58,444 nucleotides of DNA from Bacteriovoracaceae bacterium (GTDB taxonomy: Bacteria; Bdellovibrionota; Bacteriovoracia; Bacteriovoracales; Bacteriovoracaceae). Made by a program: the position numbers and the translations under genes. Shown here piece after piece: positions 44,070 through 52,976 of this stretch (position 1 is its first letter; the number at the start of each line of letters is the position of its first letter). The stretch lies in assembly GCA_029865945.1 (NCBI GenBank), contig JARXAH010000078.1:1-58444 (forward strand), written 5' to 3'. The notes beneath the pieces are model-generated. The model searched no databases and was not told the DNA's origin. It saw only the letters and a list, made by a program, of their open reading frames with translations.

Positions 44070-45698
44070 TTAATCTGAATTTGCCCCTGGTCCACCTCCG
44101 GGTGATGGGCCTCCACCACTAACGCCAGGGCAGTACGCCTCTTCGGTGCCGAGCAATTTATAATATTTACCGTTCATTGAAGAAATGGATCGTGCAGGAG
44201 TCGCACCCACTTCAATTAAGTTGGCGCCCCAGACCGCGTGCACTAAAAAAGTTTTCGATTTTGTTTGATAAGGAAGCGATCCTGGAGGCGGTGTTTGGCC
44301 TCCACTGCAATCTCCAGTAACTAGTCTCACCAATTTAATGGAGATGTTTGCGTTGTTAGCATTACCTGAAAAAGAAGTTTTCGCAAAACCATCGCCTAGG
44401 CCTGGAATATTGCTATAAATGGAAACGGGCAAGCCATAAAAATTTTTTACTTGATTGAGATTAGTAGGAAGGGAAATTCCGGCAATATCGACGACGTAAC
44501 TATAATTGCCCTCTGATTCTTTAACCATGGATAAACCTTCTTCCCGAAAGGTAACTTTGATTGAGGATCCGGAATAAATTAATTCACTAGTGATATTTCT
44601 CGCCACATAAGGAGTAATTCCTCTACTGATAAATTGTCGGTAACCACTGAGAGCGTCATCCACGATGGTGGAAGGAACAGAAGTATTGAGTTGGGTATCA
44701 TGAACCGTTAAAAAATCAATAATGTCTGGTTGGGCATTATTGTTTAAGTTCCAGGCCGCTTCGTTATAAGCTTCAAGTTCTGTCGAAACGGAGTGAAGGA
44801 CGCCGCTATTTTTTTGGGTTGTAAAATGGGGCGCAGGAATATTCAATAGTACATCTTGAGAGTTATTACACTTATCTAAAAGAGTGACTCCCATTTTTTG
44901 TTTGCTTGAGCCAAACATGGTGTAAAAAGGAATAGGACCATTACTTAAAAGTGTGGGTGTGCGGAAGCGATCTCGCCAAGGCATACTGAGTGGAGGATTA
45001 CTATTTCGTATCCAACTTCCATCCTTATCAAAAGATCCAACTTTTACTTCGCTGAGTCCAAGTTGAGCGTACTTAATCACGCCACTAAAATCTGCAAAGT
45101 ATCCTCCTAAAGAATAATTTCCTAACGTCTCACTTGCCGGCGTTAGGACTAGGCCATTGACGTCGAATTCAAAAGGATCACCTACGATGGCCGTTTCACA
45201 CTGAATAATTAAATTGGATTCCAAAGAAAGTTTTGCTCCCGTTGAATTATCAGTTACCGTAGTTGTCAGCCCAATTAATGTAGGGTTAACAACGGTTAAT
45301 GAAAAATCTTCTCCTTCTTCCGTGCTAATGGGAGATCCATTAACATTATTCGTTAAATCTACAATTTTGGTTTTAAAGGAAAGAGGGAGATTGGCAAATT
45401 CTGGTTTCAATGTTGCAACGATTTTTGCTTCAACTGTTTTGAGTCTATTTTTAGAACTTAAGAATTTAAAATCACCCTTGGTTTTTTTTACGTTGGTTGA
45501 AGCGATGGAAGGCACACCGTTATCTTGAGAAAATTCTATGCTAAGCTCTTTAAAGGGATTTGTATTTTGAGTTTCAAGTGATCCCGAAAGTGAACGACCG
45601 CTATCAGAAACTTTTCCACCCTTAGAGCACGCCCAGGAAAATAATAAAAGGAGCATCGCCCACATTTTAATATTTGATGGAAAGTTAAGGTGTTTCAT
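44070..45698 (-). CDS. Large lipoprotein of unknown function in the TSP3 operon
   Basis: A 542-residue protein starting at ATG 45698 (MKHLNFPSNIKMWAMLLLLFSWAC; lipid-bearing Cys at 24). Its frame extends to 45755, but this start overlaps the upstream stop by 14 bases. Much of it is beta-strand-like with few charged clusters. The C-terminus is a Gly/Pro-rich tail with PSPGGGPGANSD. No TSP3 repeat and no metal site were seen. It differs from its neighbours and may serve as a scaffold or partner; this is inference. Confidence 0.65.
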   Translation of the reverse strand: MKHLNFPSNIKMWAMLLLLFSWACSKGGKVSDSGRSLSGSLETQNTNPFKELSIEFSQDNGVPSIASTNVKKTKGDFKFLSSKNRLKTVEAKIVATLKPEFANLPLSFKTKIVDLTNNVNGSPISTEEGEDFSLTVVNPTLIGLTTTVTDNSTGAKLSLESNLIIQCETAIVGDPFEFDVNGLVLTPASETLGNYSLGGYFADFSGVIKYAQLGLSEVKVGSFDKDGSWIRNSNPPLSMPWRDRFRTPTLLSNGPIPFYTMFGSSKQKMGVTLLDKCNNSQDVLLNIPAPHFTTQKNSGVLHSVSTELEAYNEAAWNLNNNAQPDIIDFLTVHDTQLNTSVPSTIVDDALSGYRQFISRGITPYVARNITSELIYSGSSIKVTFREEGLSMVKESEGNYSYVVDIAGISLPTNLNQVKNFYGLPVSIYSNIPGLGDGFAKTSFSGNANNANISIKLVRLVTGDCSGGQTPPPGSLPYQTKSKTFLVHAVWGANLIEVGATPARSISSMNGKYYKLLGTEEAYCPGVSGGGPSPGGGPGANSD

Positions 45699-47463
45699 AA
45701 AAAACCTCATTCTCAAATGGTAAGGCCGTAAGACCGCTGATGTTGCAAACTTCACTATTTAAATTGGACTGATAGAGGCAATATTTTTTAGGCAAAGTGA
45801 GGAACAAAGATTTTTTGATAAACTGTTGAGAGCCGCTCGTAGTTTGTTTCGCGTAATAATACATTTTAAGTTTGAGATTTATTTGTCCTTCATAAATTCT
45901 AAAAAATGTTACATTGGCTTCGGAGCATCCTTTTTGACCACTCAACGTTCCATTAATAGAGGAATAATTATAGGTCATAGGATTAAGTTGTGAGCTGATT
46001 AAGTAATTGGGAAAATCGGGAGGAAGGCCAAGTAAAATTTCTTCATTATCAGGAACTCCATCAAAGTCCCGATCGGTGAGATTGTTCAGGTTAAGAGGGA
46101 TGTTGAAGCGCAAAGATAGGCCATCGGGAATACCATCGCGGTTGGTATCAGATAAATTGGGATTGGATCCAATCAATAATTCTTGGCAATTCGTAAGGCC
46201 ATCGCCGTCCGTATCATCATTGATAGGACTGCTACAAGCAGGAATATTATTTTGAGTGGTGCGTCCGAAATAACGAAACTCAACTAAGTCAGAGTAACCA
46301 TTGTTATCGGTATCAACGGAATTTTTATTGCTGCCAATGTTGGATTCAACATAATTAGAAAGTCCATCGCCATCGTCGTCAGCTCCGTAAATGATTTGTC
46401 CTTGATCATCTTGGTACCAACTTGCATTTTCATTGACCAAAATGAGTTCATTGGATTTATATTCGACTAAAAAAGGGGGGATCACGAGATCGTCGAGGGT
46501 TGGGGCATTTTCCACTTTTTTATAAAATCCCCCACCAAAACGGGCCATATCTTTAAGTAAAGTTTCCGGGTTGTCTCTGATTAAAGGAGAACAAGAAGGA
46601 TCTGCATCTGGTAGCGGAACTAAGTCTGGGGTTCCATCTCCATTATTATCAGCGGAGGTGAATAAAATCATATTCACGGAATTCGTTTCAGCAATGATAT
46701 TAGAATTAGTTAAAGAAGCACTCACTTCTTTAAGGGCAAGAACGCTCTTTAAAATATCCAAACGATTTTGTTGAAATCCGTTAACGAAAGGAAGTCCATC
46801 AGTCATCATGATGTTCAAGATATTACTTCTTGCTTTAGGGGCGGAGGGAGCAGGATTGTAAGGATATAGTTGCTTAATAAAATTCGTGAATTGATTTTTG
46901 ACGTTGGCAGCTTGATTGAGCGCATCGATGTAGTTTGTTGCTCCCGTGCATTTATCATTTAAAAAATTGACGCCGTTAAGTGGCCCTAAATCAGCGGCCA
47001 TGTTGTCTAAGACACCGAGAATTTCTTCTTGGTTGTTGCTAAAGGCCTGAGTTCCATTGGCAAAATAGTTGCTGCATTCAGGGCCAGAAGATACTCCAAA
47101 AGCAGTGATGGCAAAATAAATTTTTAAAGTTGGGTCAGTGAATTTGCCTTTTACAAAAAGTTTAATGGAATCAAAAATGCTGTTATCTGGATTTGTTCCC
47201 TCATAACAAAAAAGATTATTGGCCCCTAGTTGTTGCCAAACACTATTAGATCTATCGAGGATGATATTTAGTAACAAAATATTATCTACAAGCTGATCAG
47301 GAACTGGACAATACTTTACTGTGAGGTCAATGAGAGATTCTTCGGGGGCAACTTCCGCTGGCCTCAAGTTGAGAGATTCTAAATTTTTTTGCCCACCACA
47401 GGAAAAGGCAAGCAGCGCCGTAAAGAGCATGAGCAAAATAGGACTCAATTGAAAATGATCCAT
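45685..47463 (-). CDS. Lipoprotein with VWA-like domain and TSP3 repeats
   Basis: A 592-residue lipoprotein (lipobox AFSC, C22). The VWA-like part is at about residues 60-330: LLLNIILDRSNSVWQQ carries a DxSxS metal site, with ILNIMMTDGLPFVNG and MILFTSADNNGD further on. TSP3 repeats follow at about 360-480 (DDDGDGLSNYVE, DTDNNGYSDLVE, DTDGDGLTNCQE, DTNRDGIPDGLS, DRDFDGVPDNEE). The C-terminal domain has KGCSEANVTFFRIYEG, like the tails of the two TSP3 neighbours. First gene of the unit. Confidence 0.8.
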   Translation of the reverse strand: MDHFQLSPILLMLFTALLAFSCGGQKNLESLNLRPAEVAPEESLIDLTVKYCPVPDQLVDNILLLNIILDRSNSVWQQLGANNLFCYEGTNPDNSIFDSIKLFVKGKFTDPTLKIYFAITAFGVSSGPECSNYFANGTQAFSNNQEEILGVLDNMAADLGPLNGVNFLNDKCTGATNYIDALNQAANVKNQFTNFIKQLYPYNPAPSAPKARSNILNIMMTDGLPFVNGFQQNRLDILKSVLALKEVSASLTNSNIIAETNSVNMILFTSADNNGDGTPDLVPLPDADPSCSPLIRDNPETLLKDMARFGGGFYKKVENAPTLDDLVIPPFLVEYKSNELILVNENASWYQDDQGQIIYGADDDGDGLSNYVESNIGSNKNSVDTDNNGYSDLVEFRYFGRTTQNNIPACSSPINDDTDGDGLTNCQELLIGSNPNLSDTNRDGIPDGLSLRFNIPLNLNNLTDRDFDGVPDNEEILLGLPPDFPNYLISSQLNPMTYNYSSINGTLSGQKGCSEANVTFFRIYEGQINLKLKMYYYAKQTTSGSQQFIKKSLFLTLPKKYCLYQSNLNSEVCNISGLTALPFENEVFYETP

Positions 47464-47607
47464 TACTTAATTATCGGCTTAAATAGTCAGGTACTTTAAT
47501 GGAAGAAAAATTGTTTAGTAAAATAAGGAGGTTTGGCTAGTGACGAAAAAAATGGTTAGGAAAAAGGCGCCCATTTTTTGAGGCAGTGAGAGAATGCTAA
47601 AGGGATG

Positions 47608-47874
47608 TTAAAGGATGTTAAAGGAAATTCCTTCTAAATTTTGAAACGGCATAATAAGAATTTCTTTATTGGTGATCACGTCCTTTGCTTGGCGTTCAAT
47701 TTTATGTTGGGCGAGCTTGATCATACTAGCGTCTCCTTGAAGTAATAATTCAAGGCAATCACTAGATTTTTTTGTGACTACACCGGTAATTTCCACTTTC
47801 CTCACAATATCAAAAACTTCTCCGGCCGTTTTGTCATCGAAATCCCCAAAATAGTTTATTTTTCTACAAATCAT
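47608..47874 (-). CDS. Acylphosphatase-like small protein
   Basis: From ATG 47874 (AAAGGAT upstream) the protein is 88 residues: FGDFDDKTAGEVFDIVRKVEITGVVTKKSSDCLELLLQGD then a helix. This spacing resembles the alpha/beta acylphosphatase fold, but the catalytic Arg (VQGVGFR) and Asn are not present. It is probably not an active acylphosphatase. A longer frame to 48111 only overlaps the next gene and is not supported. Confidence 0.5.
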   Translation of the reverse strand: MICRKINYFGDFDDKTAGEVFDIVRKVEITGVVTKKSSDCLELLLQGDASMIKLAQHKIERQAKDVITNKEILIMPFQNLEGISFNIL

Positions 47875-47918
47875 AATGAATTTATCCTTTAGCGATAGTG
47901 ACACCAATTTTAGCAAAT

Positions 47919-48488
47919 TTAGAAAGGAATAAAAAGCTCTGGACGATGAAAATCTGGTCTCTCCTCTGGATTGGGATTGAGGGAATAATATTCTCGGCCC
48001 GTGCCAGTCCCTAAGCAAGCGAAGGCACCGCCATATAATTGATGATGTTTGAGGTGATCTTTTAAAAAAGGCAGATCTCTGGGAGTTGGGACGCAGAGAC
48101 GAGCTTTCCATTCCTTGTCTGAAAGTTGATTTTCAAAAGTGAATTGCCACATCCAAGGGGTTGCGAGACGTTTTCTTGGCTCAATAATAATCAAGTTTAA
48201 TTGCTTTTCGTTGGGTGAAAATTCACATTCTAAGTAGGGCGCGTTCACATCCTCGGGGCCATTTCTCCATTGTAAAAAAATTTCTACCACATCAAAGTTC
48301 CATAATTCAGCATTCTTTTCATGAGTAGTTACCCAGGGTAGTTGATCGAATTTTTGTACTTCGAAGTGAGCGTGAAAGTTATGGGAGTCTTTATAGAATT
48401 CAAAATAGACAGAATGATTTTGCTTCATCTCTGGCCTATTAGTGTTTGAGTGCGGTTTTAGTTCAAATTTAGTCACCAATGACTTCAT
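47919..48488 (-). CDS. DOMON/CBM9-like domain protein
   Basis: A 189-residue protein from ATG 48488. No signal peptide is seen. WNFDVVEIFLQWR, YLECEFSPNEKQLNLIIIEPRKR and a final PDFHRPELFIPF recall the CBM9/DOMON-like beta-sandwich that binds sugars or heme. The ligand is not known. Overlaps the mgtC stop by about 20 bases. Confidence 0.6.
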   Translation of the reverse strand: MKSLVTKFELKPHSNTNRPEMKQNHSVYFEFYKDSHNFHAHFEVQKFDQLPWVTTHEKNAELWNFDVVEIFLQWRNGPEDVNAPYLECEFSPNEKQLNLIIIEPRKRLATPWMWQFTFENQLSDKEWKARLCVPTPRDLPFLKDHLKHHQLYGGAFACLGTGTGREYYSLNPNPEERPDFHRPELFIPF

Positions 48489-49242
48489 CTTTGTTTTTAT
48501 TGGTCGAACCATTTTCTCGAATGGAGTGGTAGGTGTATTGTTCCACTTTGGGATTGGCCTTTAAGTACTGAACAATTTTTTTAATTTCTTTGTAGGTCAC
48601 TTTGACGTGGTATTGAAGATTAACTTTGTGTAATTGTTCATTGGAAAAAAATTCTTTGCTAATGACCTGCGTTTCAAGGAGCGACATGATCCTCGAAATA
48701 TCAGGTTCAATGGAATCTCGTCCGGTAATTTCTAGTAAAAAATGTTTTTCCGGTTGAATAAGGCGAATAAGAGGATCGATGATATTTAACACACAAAGCG
48801 TGGTGATCGCAAAAATCATCGCTGATAAAATGTAACCAGAACCTACCGCAACTCCCATGGCGGCCACCACCCAAATAGTGGCGGCAGTGGTCATGCCATA
48901 AACTGCACCTCGGGAGTGTAAAATCGCTCCGGCGCCTAAAAATCCTATACCTGAAACAATTTGCGCGGCAATCCGGTTGGGATCTCCCAATAAATTGGAT
49001 CCGTTTTCATGTCCAAAGTGGTTGGTATTTAAGTGGGAAATCGTCACATAGAGAGTGGCGCCGAGGCAAATCAAGATTTGAGTTTTTACTCCCGCCGATT
49101 TTAATTTTTTTTCTCGGTCAATCCCAATGATTGTTCCTAGAAAAATGGCGGTGATAATTTTTATTCCGATGGCAATATAAGGTGGAACAGCACCAAAAAA
49201 TTCCAATTCTATATAATTATTGATAAAGTGATTTGCATCCAT
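48469..49242 (-). CDS. MgtC/SapB-family membrane protein
   Basis: A 257-residue protein. The membrane part has IGIDREKKLKSAGVKTQILICLGATLYV, GIGFLGAGAILHSRGAVYGMTTAATIWVVAAMGVAVGSGY, the family signature. The C-terminal cytoplasmic part is about 100 residues, ACT-like in pattern. Linked in other bacteria to magnesium limitation and acid stress. Divergent from terC. Confidence 0.9.
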   Translation of the reverse strand: MDANHFINNYIELEFFGAVPPYIAIGIKIITAIFLGTIIGIDREKKLKSAGVKTQILICLGATLYVTISHLNTNHFGHENGSNLLGDPNRIAAQIVSGIGFLGAGAILHSRGAVYGMTTAATIWVVAAMGVAVGSGYILSAMIFAITTLCVLNIIDPLIRLIQPEKHFLLEITGRDSIEPDISRIMSLLETQVISKEFFSNEQLHKVNLQYHVKVTYKEIKKIVQYLKANPKVEQYTYHSIRENGSTNKNKDEVIGD

Positions 49243-49300
49243 GCAATTTTATTTAAACAAATAAATTTGATAACTACAACAATCTATCACATAGGTTTTT

Positions 49301-50314
49301 ATGACATATTTTCCGTTTTCTGATTATTGGGGATTTTACGTCGGATTTCTTGGTTTAGTTTTTTTCTTTTTGGCCATGGATTTGGGGATTTTCCATCGCA
49401 AGGCCCACGTCATTTCCTTTAAAGAGGCGGCCACATGGACTGTCATTTGGATGGCCGCTGCGGTCTTATTTTGTTTTGGATTTTATCAGTATTGTCTCCA
49501 TAAATTTACAGTGGATACCCAATTTCACTCCATTCAAGGATTTGATGGCGTATTGACTTCAAAAAGATTGGCCCTTGAATTTCTCACTGGCTATGTGGTG
49601 GAGCAATTTTTATCCATCGATAATATTTTCGTTTTTATTATCATTTTTAATTTTTTTCATGTGCCTAAAAAATTTCAACACCGCATTTTGTTTTTTGGTA
49701 TTTTGGGCGCCTTGCTTTTTCGCGGAATTTTTATCGCCCTCGGTGCCAGTTTGTTGCAATACACTTGGGTGATGATTATTTTTGGAATTTTTCTCATGGT
49801 GACCGGATTTAAGGTGATGTTTGCACCAGAAAAAACCGATCTTCACCCAGATCAAAATTTTATTATAAAACTCATCAAGAAATTTTTTCCTGTTAAAACA
49901 AATGCACCCGAAGGAAAATTTTGGGTACGGGAATCTGGTAAATTTTTTATCACGCCACTCTTTATTACCTTGGTTTTTGTTGAGCTAACCGACGTGGTCT
50001 TTGCGATTGATTCCGTGCCGGCCATTTTTGCCATCACCAAAGAGCCCTTCATCGTTCTCACTTCCAATATCTTTGCCATTATGGGACTTCGTTCGCTTTT
50101 CTTTATGCTCAGTGGTGTGGTGGGTAAATTTCATTTGCTCAAATATGGCCTTGGCCTTGTTTTAGTTTTCATTGGAAATAAAATGAGTTGGCTCAATGAT
50201 TATTACGGCGGTCATTTTCCCATTGGCGTTTCTTTGGCCATCATCCTGGGATTAATTGCTTTATCAGTGGTGATGTCGCTGGTGATAAAACCAAAAAATG
50301 AAAGTATTCCTTAG
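49301..50314 (+). CDS. TerC/Alx-family membrane protein
   Basis: A 337-residue inner-membrane protein with eight or nine helices. Signature parts: FLTGYVVEQFLSIDNIFVFIIIF (Asp-Asn pair) and FVELTDVVFAIDSVPAIFAIT (two conserved Asp). Related to TerC and Alx, which act in tellurite resistance or manganese export. The N-terminal helix FFFLAMDLGIFHRK is typical of the Alx/TerC branch. No tellurite genes are nearby. Manganese or metal export is therefore the more likely role (inference). Confidence 0.87.
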   Translation: MTYFPFSDYWGFYVGFLGLVFFFLAMDLGIFHRKAHVISFKEAATWTVIWMAAAVLFCFGFYQYCLHKFTVDTQFHSIQGFDGVLTSKRLALEFLTGYVVEQFLSIDNIFVFIIIFNFFHVPKKFQHRILFFGILGALLFRGIFIALGASLLQYTWVMIIFGIFLMVTGFKVMFAPEKTDLHPDQNFIIKLIKKFFPVKTNAPEGKFWVRESGKFFITPLFITLVFVELTDVVFAIDSVPAIFAITKEPFIVLTSNIFAIMGLRSLFFMLSGVVGKFHLLKYGLGLVLVFIGNKMSWLNDYYGGHFPIGVSLAIILGLIALSVVMSLVIKPKNESIP

Positions 50315-50394
50315 AGCGCGAGCGAGAGTGTGAAGAAAGTTATCTTATCTTTACTTTTTCTTTGGATCTTTAGAATAGTATTTATTTTTTGTAA

Positions 50395-50502
50395 TTATAC
50401 CCACCGCACTTTGGTTTTCAGGGGGCGTATTCGTCGTCGACGTATAACCATACGCCTTTCTCCTCATCCACTACCCTGAAAACCAAATTCCAATGAGTAT
50501 AA
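50395..50502 (+). repeat. Long palindromic element downstream of terC
   Basis: Arms 50410-50423 and 50474-50487 are a perfect 14-base inverted repeat (TTTGGTTTTCAGGG / CCCTGAAAACCAAA). A TTATAC/GTATAA pair lies further out (50395-50400, 50497-50502). Inside, GGCGTAT and ATACGCC (50424-50430, 50450-50456) form a second stem enclosing the self-complementary CGTCGACG. No strong T run follows. It may act as a terminator, but the fold is more elaborate than usual. Confidence 0.6.
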
Positions 50503-50598
50503 CACCGCATCAAAAGTAAAAATTACCCTATTGAAATTACTCTCTTGCAGAAAATAATACTTGGGCGTAGATCACCCGTGTAACAAAAGAGGTGGTCT

Positions 50599-50967
50599 AT
50601 GGGAAAAATTTCCTTTGTATTTTTTATCATTATTATTTTGGCGGTTAATTTGTCCGTGGCCTTATCTGAAACTACGGTGAGCAAAAAACCAAAATTCAAA
50701 AATTATGAATCCATGACCGTAAGTAATGGTGACGGTACGGAAGAAATTAATAATGATCTGGGTGATGATGAAATTCATGCACTAGAGGGATTCGCAAAAG
50801 AGGAAAGAGAGTATGGAAAATTTGAATCCATTACTCGCGACGGAAAAAAATATCGCAAAGGAAAAAAAATTAATAAGAAATATATTGATTTTAGTTACCA
50901 ACCAAAAGCACCAACGCTGCAATTAGATGTTGCTCAAGCTCCTAAGTCGAAATTTACTAAAGAATAA
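50599..50967 (+). CDS. Small secreted basic protein, unknown
   Basis: A 122-residue protein with a Sec signal (MGKISFVFFIIIILAVNLSVALS). The mature part is strongly charged with many Lys and Asp/Glu (KNYESMTVSN, FESITRDGKKYRKGKK), with the FESIT- and YESMT-type phrase twice. No cysteine and no family. GAGGTGG ribosome binding site. Confidence 0.55.
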   Translation: MGKISFVFFIIIILAVNLSVALSETTVSKKPKFKNYESMTVSNGDGTEEINNDLGDDEIHALEGFAKEEREYGKFESITRDGKKYRKGKKINKKYIDFSYQPKAPTLQLDVAQAPKSKFTKE

Positions 50968-51123
50968 AAAAATTAAAAAATGAAATTGGCGCGTTTAGGA
51001 AATGATTTTATTTATTTCTATCTTTGTGATTGAGACGAGATCAGTTAATGAGATCGTAATCACACAAATTTAACGAATTAATCTAGATCTCAAATTGTTA
51101 ACTTCGAGATCACATAATGCAAA

Positions 51124-52698
51124 CTAGGGTTTGGACAGAAATAGATGTACGTCAGTTACTGCTGATTCATCGCACCTTGAGGACGTATAATCGAATTCAT
51201 ATTCATGTACTTTTCCTTCGACGGTTGTTTCATTTGAGTATGGATAGTATGTGCCTAAGCCTTCTACATCAAAACCACTTCCTTGGATATTGGATATATA
51301 TTTTCCAGGACATGCTCGGTAGGTTTTTCCATCAGTACCAACATAAGACTTAGGAAATACTTCAATAATTTGTATCCCTGATGAGACATAACTAAAGTGT
51401 TCTTTTGCCGCGCTCTTATTGCCTCCAATTACTAGTTCAAAATTTATATTGCTAGCTGCTGGTATCTTTCTTAAGGCTGCTTTAACTGCTGCCGTATTTC
51501 CCCAACCCCATGAAGATCTAGCATACCAGGAGACTAAGGGCCGATAGTAAGGTCCTTGTGCGAAAGAATTCCACTTCATAATAGAGTCTTGCTGTCTCTG
51601 GTGAAATTTGCAACCGAATCGATTTCCGGATGAGATATGAAAGGGTGGTGAAGGAACTGCTGGTATTTGCCAAACACCAAAGGATTGGTCAAATGTGGTG
51701 GGGGAGCTAGCGAGATAATTTCTTTTGTGACCAATATCTGAAAAGACCTGACAATAATTTAAATCAAGATATTCATCATCGTGATTAAAGAGATGTCCCA
51801 TTTCATGAACGAGAATTCGTGAATATTCCTCCAAATTTGCAGGACCGAGTGAGTTCAATCCCATAAATGAAACTAAATTAATATAAGCGTGTGGCCACCA
51901 TGATGTACTCCAGTCGCTTCCTGGAATAAAATAAGGGACCGAAGAATCTTTTGCTAAAAATATGGTTGCACTACTATTCGGTGAGCTTCCTATGCTTGAT
52001 TCATAAAACATAACCTTGTTTTCATTGATTACAGTTTTATTTCCGGAAGAAGGATATCCATTATTAAATAACACATCATTAAAGGAATCAAACGTACTGT
52101 AAAGTTGTGATGGCTCACCATTAATTTCTTCAATTCTATGATTTATAAAAAAATTTAAATTAATACTCGGAGGTGCTTCTTTTGCCAATCCTGCTAAGGC
52201 CACTGTGACTTGATTTGTGAAATTGTCTATTTCATCTTGTGTCCAATCCTCGCTTTCATTAGGAACTTCCTCTCTACTTTCCAAAAAAACAAGATTAACA
52301 GTTATTAAACCCACCATTTTTTTTTCTAAAACAACTGGATCATCAGGGCCCTTAGAATTTTCGGATTTAGCAGGTGTAAATGCATCGCCTAATGACGAGG
52401 GCTTCAATGAGTTAGATTTTATTGTGCTGAAAGCAGTAGAATCCATGGATTTGAAATCAAGTTTCGAGGAAGAGAATGTATTACTAAAAATGGGATTAGA
52501 GAAAACAAAAAAACCATTTTTGCTATGTGATAAAATTTTTAGATTATTTTTTTTTGCCACATCTTTAATTTTGTCTAGATCAACTTTTGAAACGTTTTTT
52601 TTATTTAATTTTAAAATGTTACTGGACGCATAAATCTGTAACGAATTTATAATTGATAATAAATAAATATAATGAACAAAGAATTTGTATCCCCACAT
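51124..52698 (-). CDS. Secreted zinc metallopeptidase (metzincin-like)
   Basis: A 524-residue protein with a Sec signal ending about residue 24. Zinc motif HEMGHLFNHDDEY at 298-310: H298, E299 and H302 with a third ligand possibly D308, spaced as in HExxHxxGxxH/D metzincins, with N305 replacing the Gly. The DEY ending resembles family M64. Residues 25-290 probably form a prodomain plus the first half of the catalytic domain. Cys residues near the end suggest disulfides. Likely degrades protein outside the cell; target unknown. Confidence 0.7.
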   Translation of the reverse strand: MWGYKFFVHYIYLLSIINSLQIYASSNILKLNKKNVSKVDLDKIKDVAKKNNLKILSHSKNGFFVFSNPIFSNTFSSSKLDFKSMDSTAFSTIKSNSLKPSSLGDAFTPAKSENSKGPDDPVVLEKKMVGLITVNLVFLESREEVPNESEDWTQDEIDNFTNQVTVALAGLAKEAPPSINLNFFINHRIEEINGEPSQLYSTFDSFNDVLFNNGYPSSGNKTVINENKVMFYESSIGSSPNSSATIFLAKDSSVPYFIPGSDWSTSWWPHAYINLVSFMGLNSLGPANLEEYSRILVHEMGHLFNHDDEYLDLNYCQVFSDIGHKRNYLASSPTTFDQSFGVWQIPAVPSPPFHISSGNRFGCKFHQRQQDSIMKWNSFAQGPYYRPLVSWYARSSWGWGNTAAVKAALRKIPAASNINFELVIGGNKSAAKEHFSYVSSGIQIIEVFPKSYVGTDGKTYRACPGKYISNIQGSGFDVEGLGTYYPYSNETTVEGKVHEYEFDYTSSRCDESAVTDVHLFLSKP

Positions 52699-52918
52699 TT
52701 CAACCTCTTTGAATTTGAATCGGAAGAAAAGAGAAAAATATTAAGAAGGTCAATTAATTTTTGGTAATTCCAATGGTATATTCGAATACTTAGAATTTTG
52801 ATTTATTAAAACTGGAAATTTTTTAATTAAGCAGCACTGATTTATGGTGATTGGATTTGGCTATTTGGCTATTTGGTTACTTGTCTAAGTTTGGTAAATT
52901 CTTTTGGATGAGAATGAA

Positions 52919-52959
52919 CCTAAAGGTGTCAGAAGAGATTATCTACTGACACCTTTAGG
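52919..52959 (-). terminator. Strong hairpin downstream of hppA
   Basis: A perfect 14-base inverted repeat (CCTAAAGGTGTCAG at 52919-52932 and its complement at 52946-52959) around 13 bases, 18 bases past the hppA stop. On the minus strand, the tract that follows is only moderately T-rich (TTCATTCTC). Confidence 0.6.
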
Positions 52960-52976
52960 TAAAAATTGAAAATAAA

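Noticed and set aside
47875-48111. Longer start of the acylphosphatase-like frame
   Set aside because: Overlaps the upstream gene in another frame and reads like noise (Ser/Arg-rich).
49301-50314. Tellurite resistance island
   Set aside because: Only the TerC-like gene is present; no terB, terD or other ter genes nearby.
52860-52890. Tandem CTATTTGG copies
   Set aside because: Two units only, too short to be a meaningful repeat.
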